Source of the DNA: Mycoplasma sp. CAG:472
Lineage (GTDB): Bacteria; Bacillota_I; Bacilli_A; RF39; UBA660
NCBI GenBank assembly: GCA_000437315.1
Contig: FR899392.1
Span: forward strand, 1-27,574
Reading direction: 5' to 3'
DNA: 27,574 nucleotides
Of the stretch, positions 22,450 through 27,574 are shown piece by piece (positions within the stretch are counted from its first letter, which is position 1; every line of letters starts with the position of its first letter). Below the pieces are notes generated by a model that searched no databases, had not been told where the DNA came from, and saw nothing but the letters and a program-made list of their open reading frames with translations. The translations under genes and the position numbers were made by a program.

Positions 22450-22926
22450 ATGGAAAAGATAGTAGAGTTTATATATATTTTTATACCAATATTTTTCATT
22501 ATTATTATGATATATGTTATGTATAAAGAAAAAGATATTATTAAATTTAATAATTTAAAGTTACCTAAAACAGAATATCTAAAAGGAAAATATATTTCTG
22601 GTTTAAATTATAAAAGTGGTAATATGTATTTAACATTTGATAAAGATATACTAAGTATTGGAATAGAAAATAATGATGGAATATTTTATGATAAAATAAA
22701 TGATATAAAAGAAATTAAAATTAATATAAAACCATATAACTATATAAAAATGGTTCAATCAGATTATGAACCAAATTTATCTAAAACTAATGGTCGAAGC
22801 ACTGGAAGCGTTGAACATAGAAATAAAGTAACTGTATTAAAATCATATGAATTAAATATTATAACTAAAGATAAAAATATTAATTTAATTGTATTTAAAG
22901 ATCCAAATATCTTTTTCAGGAGGTAA
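22450..22926 (+). CDS. Small single-pass membrane protein, unknown
   Basis: The 158-residue product has one strong membrane segment at ~5-25 (VEFIYIFIPIFFIIIMIYVM), followed by a soluble, beta-rich C-terminal part. The order of strands (YLTFDKDILSIGI, DIKEIKINI, SYELNIITKD, NLIVFKD) suggests a small pleckstrin-homology-like or similar barrel facing the cytosol. The family is not recognised. It starts three bases after the preceding stop and ends three bases before rimM; the rimM ribosome site AGGAGG is inside its last codons. Its position suggests only shared expression with rRNA-processing genes. Confidence 0.6.
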   Translation: MEKIVEFIYIFIPIFFIIIMIYVMYKEKDIIKFNNLKLPKTEYLKGKYISGLNYKSGNMYLTFDKDILSIGIENNDGIFYDKINDIKEIKINIKPYNYIKMVQSDYEPNLSKTNGRSTGSVEHRNKVTVLKSYELNIITKDKNINLIVFKDPNIFFRR

Positions 22927-22929
22927 AAA

Positions 22930-23400
22930 ATGAAATTATTATATATAGGTTATATTACAGGACCTTTTGGTTTAAAAGGTGAAGTAAAAATATTAAGTGA
23001 AACTAATCATAAAAATGATATTTTTAAAGTGGGAAATAGTTTATATATTGATAATAAAAAATATATAATTGAGTCTGTAAAACAAAATCCAAATTGTGAA
23101 GTAATAAAGTTTTTAGGTATTGATGATATTTCTTTAACTGATGAAATATTAAAAAAAGAAGTTTATGTTAATAGAAATGAAATAAATGTTGATTATCTTT
23201 TGATAGAACTTATGAACATGGATGTTTATGATAATGATAAACTAATAGGTAAAGTAAAAGAAATACTTCTTAATAAAAAGTATAATTATATAAAGGTTCA
23301 TGATATAATAATACCAATAACAAATAATTTTATTGAAAAAATGGATTTTGAAAATAATATTATTTATGTAAAAAATATGGGTGATTTAAATGAAAATTGA
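22930..23400 (+). CDS. rimM: Ribosome maturation factor RimM
   Basis: RimM binds S19 and helps 16S rRNA processing and 30S head assembly. The 156-residue product begins with the family signature YIGYITGPFGLKGEVKI. It continues with the RimM barrel and the C-terminal PRC domain (LLIELMNMDVYDNDKLIGKV; IIPITNNFIEKMDFENNIIY). Its stop is TGA and overlaps trmD by 11 bases, the normal rimM-trmD pairing. Its ribosome site AGGAGG is strong. Confidence 0.93.
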   Translation: MKLLYIGYITGPFGLKGEVKILSETNHKNDIFKVGNSLYIDNKKYIIESVKQNPNCEVIKFLGIDDISLTDEILKKEVYVNRNEINVDYLLIELMNMDVYDNDKLIGKVKEILLNKKYNYIKVHDIIIPITNNFIEKMDFENNIIYVKNMGDLNEN

Positions 23401-24064
23401 TGTACTTACTTTATTTCCTGAAATGTATAATGGTTTTAAAACTGAATCAATAATAAAAAGAGCAATTGAAAATGATAAAGTAGAAATAAATATAATTAAT
23501 TTTAGAAATTATACACCACTTAAAAATGGTCAAGTTGATGATACAATATATGGTGGAGGAGCTGGAATGCTTATTAGGTGTGAACCTGTCTTTGAGTGTA
23601 TAAAAAGTATTAAAACCAAAGATAGTTATATTATTTTACTTACTCCAGATGGTAAAACATTTAATCAAAAAATTGCTTATGATTTATCTAATAAAAAACA
23701 TTTAATATTTATATGTGGTCATTATGAAGGGTTTGATGAAAGAATTAGAACTCTTTGCGATTTAGAACTTTCAATTGGTGATTTTGTTTTAACTGGTGGT
23801 GAGTATCCTTCGATGTGTATGATGGATGCAATAATTAGGTTAATTCCTGGAGTAATTAATAAAGAAAGTCTTGATAGTGAAAGTTTTACAAATAATACAT
23901 TAGACTACCCAATGTATACAAAACCATATGAATATGAAGGTATGAAAGTACCAGATGTTTTAATAAGTGGTAATCATCAAAAAATTGATGAGTGGCGAAA
24001 AGAAATGGCAATGAAAAAGACTTTAGAAAAAAGACCAGATTTAATGGAGGATAATAATGAGTGA
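23390..24064 (+). CDS. trmD: tRNA (guanine-N1-)-methyltransferase TrmD
   Basis: TrmD methylates G37 of tRNAs next to the anticodon and prevents frameshifting. The 224-residue product has the N-terminal IDVLTLFPEMYNGF. The knot motifs are YGGGAGML, LLTPDGKTFNQK and HLIFICGHYEGFDERI, then LSIGDFVLTGGEYPSMCMMD. The linker segment LDYPMYTKPYEYEG contains the catalytic Asp, and the C-terminal helical domain has VLISGNHQKIDEWR. It is slightly shorter than the ~245 usual but complete. It overlaps rimM upstream and the next gene downstream by 8 bases. rplS, which often follows trmD, is not here; two unrecognised genes take its place. Confidence 0.95.
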   Translation: MKIDVLTLFPEMYNGFKTESIIKRAIENDKVEINIINFRNYTPLKNGQVDDTIYGGGAGMLIRCEPVFECIKSIKTKDSYIILLTPDGKTFNQKIAYDLSNKKHLIFICGHYEGFDERIRTLCDLELSIGDFVLTGGEYPSMCMMDAIIRLIPGVINKESLDSESFTNNTLDYPMYTKPYEYEGMKVPDVLISGNHQKIDEWRKEMAMKKTLEKRPDLMEDNNE

Positions 24065-24458
24065 ATATGTTTTAAAAATAAATAAAGGAAATAAAAATAT
24101 TAATAAGTTAATAAAAACTGAAGGTTATACATTTAATCCTAAAAATGATATTGTTAAATCATTTACTGTTTATGATGAAAAGTTTCTTAATAAAATAATA
24201 TTAAATAAATTTACGAAAGAATATAAAAAAGTATTTGGACTTTTTGCTTCATTAAATGATGAATCCTCTGACGGTGATTTTTTTATAGTCCTTGGAGAAA
24301 CTCAAAAATTAAGACAAACGCTTATGTATGAATACAAAAAATTTATTAAAAAAGAGGAATATGAAAAATTTTTAAATAGCTTAATTAGATATGAAAAATT
24401 TTTAAATCAAAATGTCCTTTATCGTGAAGTAAATAAAGAAAGCGGTATGAAAAGATAA
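24057..24458 (+). CDS. Unknown 133-aa protein after trmD
   Basis: I do not recognise the family. The 133-residue product is soluble and Lys/Asn-rich. It begins MSEYVLKINKGNKNINK and ends in a helical, Tyr/Phe/Lys-rich half (YEYKKFIKKEEYEKFLNSLI). No signal peptide, membrane segment or catalytic motif is visible. It starts inside the end of trmD (behind GGAGG) and its stop shares a base with the next ATG, so it is tightly coupled to the rimM-trmD operon. Confidence 0.6.
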   Translation: MSEYVLKINKGNKNINKLIKTEGYTFNPKNDIVKSFTVYDEKFLNKIILNKFTKEYKKVFGLFASLNDESSDGDFFIVLGETQKLRQTLMYEYKKFIKKEEYEKFLNSLIRYEKFLNQNVLYREVNKESGMKR

Positions 24459-24802
24459 TGAATGAAAAATTTAAAAAAAGTGATAGTTTAAATGAACCAG
24501 ATGATATAATGCTTATGGATGATGATGATTTTTCAAAAGCTTATGATATTGATGTTTCTGATGATAGAATATTTGAACTTGAATCACAAATAAATGATTT
24601 AGTATATCAAAAAGAGGAACTTGAATCTGATAATAATAATATGCAGTTTATTTTAAATAATGAAGTTGTAGATTATTATAGAGCAAATGAACTTTTTGAT
24701 GAAATAAAATATAATCAAATAGAAATATTAAAAATAGAGCAAAAACTAGCTAAATTAAAAGCAAAATATGATAAACTAACTCAAAGTACTTATCAAAGAT
24801 AA
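24458..24802 (+). CDS. Unknown 114-aa coiled-coil protein
   Basis: The 114-residue product starts at TAATG, sharing a base with the preceding stop. It has an acidic N-terminal third (DDIMLMDDDDFSKAYDIDVS) and then a long helical coiled-coil-like part (~38-110, ELESQINDLVYQKEELESD and EILKIEQKLAKLKAKYDKL). No domain is recognised. It is the last gene of the rimM-trmD operon, ahead of a terminator. Confidence 0.6.
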   Translation: MNEKFKKSDSLNEPDDIMLMDDDDFSKAYDIDVSDDRIFELESQINDLVYQKEELESDNNNMQFILNNEVVDYYRANELFDEIKYNQIEILKIEQKLAKLKAKYDKLTQSTYQR

Positions 24803-24836
24803 AAGGGATGATAATTAGTTATTTCATCCTTTTATT
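24801..24836 (+). terminator. Intrinsic terminator of the trmD operon
   Basis: AAAAGG and ATGA on the left (24801-24811, one bulged G) pair with TCATCCTTTT (24824-24833). The T run is short. Confidence 0.7.
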
Positions 24837-24849
24837 GTATTAAAAATTA

Positions 24850-24858
24850 TGATATAAT
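24850..24858 (+). promoter_or_regulatory. Extended -10 promoter of nusB-xseA-xseB
   Basis: TGATATAAT (TGnTATAAT) at 24850-24858 with a T-rich, weak -35 around 24830. AAAAAGGAG precedes the nusB ATG at 24885. Confidence 0.55.
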
Positions 24859-24884
24859 TTATTGTATGTGAAAAAGGAGTATTT

Positions 24885-25283
24885 ATGGCGATGAAAAGAA
24901 GTTTATTAAGGGAAAAAATAATGGTTATTTTATATCAACTTGATATAGCAAAAGATCAAAAATTAAATGTAAGTATTGATGATACAATAAAGGCAAATGT
25001 TGAAGTAGAAAATGAGTTTGTAAAACAAGTTGTTTATGGATGCGTTACATATAAAGATAAAATTGATAATTTAGCTAATAAATATATGAATGATTGGTCT
25101 ATAGATAGAATTGATAAAACTGGTGCTGCAATACTTAGAATGGCTATATATGAACTTATGTATACAGATACACCTGAAGTTGTAGTTATAAATGAGGCAA
25201 TTGAACTTTCTAAAAAATATAGTGATGATAATGTAAGAAAAATCATTAATGCAGTACTTGATAAAATAATAAAGGATAGATAA
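24885..25283 (+). CDS. nusB: Transcription antitermination factor NusB
   Basis: NusB with S10 binds boxA RNA and supports rRNA antitermination. The 132-residue product is all-helical, with SLLREKIMVILYQLDIAKDQ at the N-terminus and the C-terminal signature ILRMAIYELMYTDTPEVVVI, then NEAIELSKKYSDDNVRKIIN. Length matches the family. The ATG at 24885 follows AAAAAGGAG; an alternative ATG two codons later would also fit. It overlaps xseA by one base. The nusB-xseA-xseB order is common in Firmicutes. Confidence 0.93.
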   Translation: MAMKRSLLREKIMVILYQLDIAKDQKLNVSIDDTIKANVEVENEFVKQVVYGCVTYKDKIDNLANKYMNDWSIDRIDKTGAAILRMAIYELMYTDTPEVVVINEAIELSKKYSDDNVRKIINAVLDKIIKDR

Positions 25284-26554
25284 TGGAATATAATTATTTA
25301 AAAATAAGCCAAATTAATAATTATATTAAAAACCTTATTGATAAAGATTATTTTTTAAATAAAGTCTATGTTAAGGGAGAAATATCTAACTTTAAAAACC
25401 ATGCAAGGGGACACTTATATTTTACTTTAAAAGATGATAATTCTAGGATTAATGCAGTAATGTTTGCATCAAGTGCAAAAACTTTAGATTTTATTCCTGG
25501 GGATGGTAATCAAGTTTTAATCGAAGGTAGAATTTCATGTTATCCAGCCTCAGGAAGTTATCAAATTTATGTTGAAAAAATGACTTTAGATGGTATAGGT
25601 AGACTTTTTATAGAGTATGAAAAACTAAAGAAAAAACTTGCTGGGGAAGGATTATTTAATAAAGAACATAAAAAACTTATTCCAAAATACCCAATGAAAG
25701 TTGGTGTCATTACTGCTGATACAGGAGCTGCAATCAAAGATATTGTTTCAACAATTAAACGTAGATTCCCAATTTGTCAGGTTATTTTATTTCCAAGTTT
25801 AGTACAGGGACCTGATGCCAAATATAATATAGTAAATCAAATTAAAAAAGCTGATACATTTAATTTAGATACAATTATCGTAGGCCGTGGTGGAGGTTCA
25901 ATCGAAGATTTATGGGCATTTAACGAAGAAATAGTTGCAAGAGCTATTTATGAATGTAATACACCTATTATAAGTGCTGTTGGCCATGAAATAGATTTTA
26001 CAATTGCTGATTTTGTCGCAGACCTTCGAGCACCAACACCAACCGGAGCGGCTGAAATGTGTGTACCTACGATAATGGACACAAATATACTTATAAATAA
26101 TTTAGTTATAAGAGCCACTAAAACAATAAAGAATATGGTAAATCAAAAATTTGTAATGCTTGAAAGATTTAAACGCAGTTATATTTTAAAAAATCCATAT
26201 TCAATGTATGAAATTAAAGAACAAAAACTTGATATTTTAATAGATAATTTAAAAAATAATATGGAAAATATTATAACTAAGAAAACTCATTTATATGAAA
26301 ATATTACATCAAGTTATATTCTTACTAATCCAATGATACTTATTGATAATAAATCAAATAAATTAGATATCCTTATAAAGAGTTTATCACTTTTAAATCC
26401 AATGAGTATATTAGATAAAGGTTATAGTATAGTTAAACATGATGATAAAGTTATAAAACAAATAAAAGATGTTAAAAAAGGTGATAATATCGATATTACC
26501 TTAGCAAAAGGAATTATATCTGCAAAAGTAATGGAGGTAAAAAATGGAAAATAA
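25283..26554 (+). CDS. xseA: Exodeoxyribonuclease VII large subunit XseA
   Basis: XseA with XseB degrades single-stranded DNA from both ends. The 423-residue product has an N-terminal OB-fold (~5-100, VYVKGEISNFKNHARGHLYF, VLIEGRISCYPASGSYQIYV). The catalytic core follows (VGVITADTGAAIKDIVSTIK, IIVGRGGGSIEDLWAFNEE, ISAVGHEIDFTIADFVADLR, RAPTPTGAAEM). The C-terminal part is helical coiled coil, then GYSIVKHDDKV. The length is close to the usual ~400-450. It starts within the nusB stop and overlaps xseB by 11 bases. Confidence 0.95.
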   Translation: MEYNYLKISQINNYIKNLIDKDYFLNKVYVKGEISNFKNHARGHLYFTLKDDNSRINAVMFASSAKTLDFIPGDGNQVLIEGRISCYPASGSYQIYVEKMTLDGIGRLFIEYEKLKKKLAGEGLFNKEHKKLIPKYPMKVGVITADTGAAIKDIVSTIKRRFPICQVILFPSLVQGPDAKYNIVNQIKKADTFNLDTIIVGRGGGSIEDLWAFNEEIVARAIYECNTPIISAVGHEIDFTIADFVADLRAPTPTGAAEMCVPTIMDTNILINNLVIRATKTIKNMVNQKFVMLERFKRSYILKNPYSMYEIKEQKLDILIDNLKNNMENIITKKTHLYENITSSYILTNPMILIDNKSNKLDILIKSLSLLNPMSILDKGYSIVKHDDKVIKQIKDVKKGDNIDITLAKGIISAKVMEVKNGK

Positions 26555-26771
26555 TAAAACTTTTGAAGAAGCACTAACTAATTTAGAACAAATTGTTAAA
26601 GAATTAGAATCAGGAAATGTTGATCTTGATAATGCTATAAAAAAATATAGTGAAGCAATGAGTCTTGCAAAATTTTGTTCAGATAAAATAAAAAATGCCA
26701 CTGCGGCAGTAAATAAAGTATTAACTGAAAGTGGAGAACTTAAAGATTTAGATATTAAAGAAAATAATTAA
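26544..26771 (+). CDS. xseB: Exodeoxyribonuclease VII small subunit XseB
   Basis: The 75-residue partner of XseA shows the family pattern TFEEALTNLEQIVKELESGN and LDNAIKKYSEAMSLAKFCSD. Two helices pack on the XseA coiled coil. GGAGG precedes the ATG inside the end of xseA. The stop is part of a terminator stem. Confidence 0.93.
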   Translation: MENNKTFEEALTNLEQIVKELESGNVDLDNAIKKYSEAMSLAKFCSDKIKNATAAVNKVLTESGELKDLDIKENN

Positions 26772-26795
26772 TGTTATAGAAATATAGCATTTTTT
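26770..26795 (+). terminator. Intrinsic terminator after xseB
   Basis: AATGTTATA (26770-26778) pairs with TATAGCATT (26783-26791, one G-T) around a 4-base loop, then T residues to 26795. It starts in the xseB stop codon. Confidence 0.8.
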
Positions 26796-26796
26796 A

Positions 26797-26824
26797 TTGA
26801 CATAAATTAATAAATTTATATAAT
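26797..26824 (+). promoter_or_regulatory. Sigma-A promoter of the last gene
   Basis: TTGACA (26797-26802), 16 bases, TATAAT (26819-26824). It directly follows the xseB terminator and lies 28 bases before the next ATG. Confidence 0.75.
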
Positions 26825-26852
26825 ATTATTTAGTTATAAAGGGGGATGAACT

Positions 26853-27574
26853 ATGCCATTATTTTTAATAATATTATTAGTTATAATGATTTTACCTATT
26901 AAATTTACAGTGGAAAATGTATTAGTGCTAGTAAACTTTATTTTACCTTCGAATATAAAAATAAAATATCAAAATAGTAGTTTTTATTTAAATATAATCA
27001 AAGATAAAAAATCTTTATTAACTTCGAAAAAACTATCTGATAATTTTAAACTTAAATTAATTAATAAAAAGTTATTAAAAAGACTTTCTACTGAGGATAT
27101 TTTAAATATTATATCTAATTTAAAAAAAGATGAAAGTATATTTAATATATTAACTAATATTAATATTTTTAAAAATACTCATACAACTTCAGAAAAAATT
27201 AATTTTAAAAATCCTTTGTATTATGAAAAATTATATAACTTTATTAATGAAAACGATAAAGTAAATTATTTAACTCATATTAAAAATGATGAGTTTGTAA
27301 TAGAAAAATATAATCATTTAAAAAGAAAATTAAATGAAAAAAATAAATATAAAATTATTTCTTCTTTAGAATGTGATAGTAATAAATTACTTCTTATAAA
27401 TGATGTTAAATCCGAAGAATTTATATATAAAATATTAAGTACTTTTAAAGACTTTACTAATATAGAAAATTATTTAATTTGTGCTCCTTTAGATTATCAA
27501 ATATTTTTAATACGACATATGAGTAAAGATAATATTAATAAATTTTTAGAAAAAAATATATTAGTTAAACCTAT
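26853..27574 (+). CDS. Unknown protein with N-terminal membrane segment (3' partial)
   Basis: The ATG at 26853 follows AAAGGGGGATG at good spacing, and the frame stays open to the end of the window (240 codons plus two bases). The product begins with a hydrophobic stretch (MPLFLIILLVIMILP) that could be a membrane anchor or uncleaved signal. A Lys/Asn/Ile-rich part follows with no recognised motif. A charged helical middle (FVIEKYNHLKRKLNEKN) precedes IENYLICAPLDYQIFLIRHM near the edge. Codon use and spacing look like a normal gene. Position after xseB, where Firmicutes often have ispA or dxs, does not help because the sequence is not a prenyltransferase. Confidence 0.6.
   Translation, partial: MPLFLIILLVIMILPIKFTVENVLVLVNFILPSNIKIKYQNSSFYLNIIKDKKSLLTSKKLSDNFKLKLINKKLLKRLSTEDILNIISNLKKDESIFNILTNINIFKNTHTTSEKINFKNPLYYEKLYNFINENDKVNYLTHIKNDEFVIEKYNHLKRKLNEKNKYKIISSLECDSNKLLLINDVKSEEFIYKILSTFKDFTNIENYLICAPLDYQIFLIRHMSKDNINKFLEKNILVKP

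Noticed and set aside
25034..25246. 70-codon minus-strand frame inside nusB
   Set aside because: Antisense shadow of a conserved gene.
26501..26701. 66-codon minus-strand frame across xseA and xseB
   Set aside because: Antisense shadow of two conserved genes.
1..27574. CRISPR arrays, insertion sequences, T-box or other known riboswitch, tRNA or rRNA genes
   Set aside because: I looked for regularly spaced repeats, transposase genes and typical RNA motifs on both strands and found none that I can support.

Overview
The window is an AT-rich stretch (roughly a quarter G+C by eye) of a low-GC Gram-positive genome. Every convincing gene is on the + strand. Strong AGGAGG-type ribosome sites, intrinsic terminators and the ffh, rimM-trmD and nusB-xseA-xseB groups point to Bacilli or a Mollicutes/Erysipelotrichia-like gut Firmicute. 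UGA is a stop codon (for example at the ends of rimM and of the gene before mscL), so the genetic code is standard. The lineage is an inference from gene content; no rRNA or tRNA gene is present.

Layout. 1-297 is the tail of comEC. 298-688 holds two tandem promoters, a 48-codon small ORF and a long hairpin leading into a short RelA/SpoT homologue (689-2131). This enzyme keeps its ppGpp hydrolase residues but has lost synthetase residues and the C-terminal regulatory domains. 2208-7053 looks like a compact, unusual RiPP (azoline/TOMM-type) locus. In order it has an 18-residue candidate precursor ending in Cys-Thr-Ala behind a near-perfect ribosome site, a hairpin, an unknown domain fused to a C39-like cysteine peptidase, a 111-residue remnant of the cyclodehydratase partner protein, a YcaO cyclodehydratase ending in PHPFP, a nucleotidyltransferase and a ThiE/TenI-family protein. 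No transporter or dehydrogenase is visible.

7331-9652 is a phosphoketolase. 9814-11850 is a tandem winged-helix/metallophosphoesterase protein behind a leader with an overlapping small ORF and a terminator-like hairpin. A 76-residue small protein, a Lys-rich membrane protein and MscL follow. 13633-17334 is a 1233-residue protein with a fully consensus promoter, a middle domain that may be ADP-ribosyltransferase-like, and a C-terminal metallophosphoesterase.

17420-19673 carries ffh (SRP54) and a YitT-family membrane protein. 19724-20464 is a Fic-domain AMPylator-type protein, followed by a decayed rhuM gene and short direct repeats (20468-21002). From 21098 on there is a housekeeping block: a YgjP-type metallopeptidase with an apparently leaderless start, a SpoU rRNA methyltransferase, a small membrane protein, rimM, trmD, two small unknown proteins, then nusB-xseA-xseB. 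The window ends inside an unrecognised gene with an N-terminal membrane segment (26853 onward).

The best candidate for an undescribed system is the 2208-7053 locus: an apparent minimal azoline-forming RiPP pathway with a tiny precursor and atypical partners. Second are the possibly attenuated, hydrolase-biased rel gene and the ART-like/phosphoesterase giant protein.
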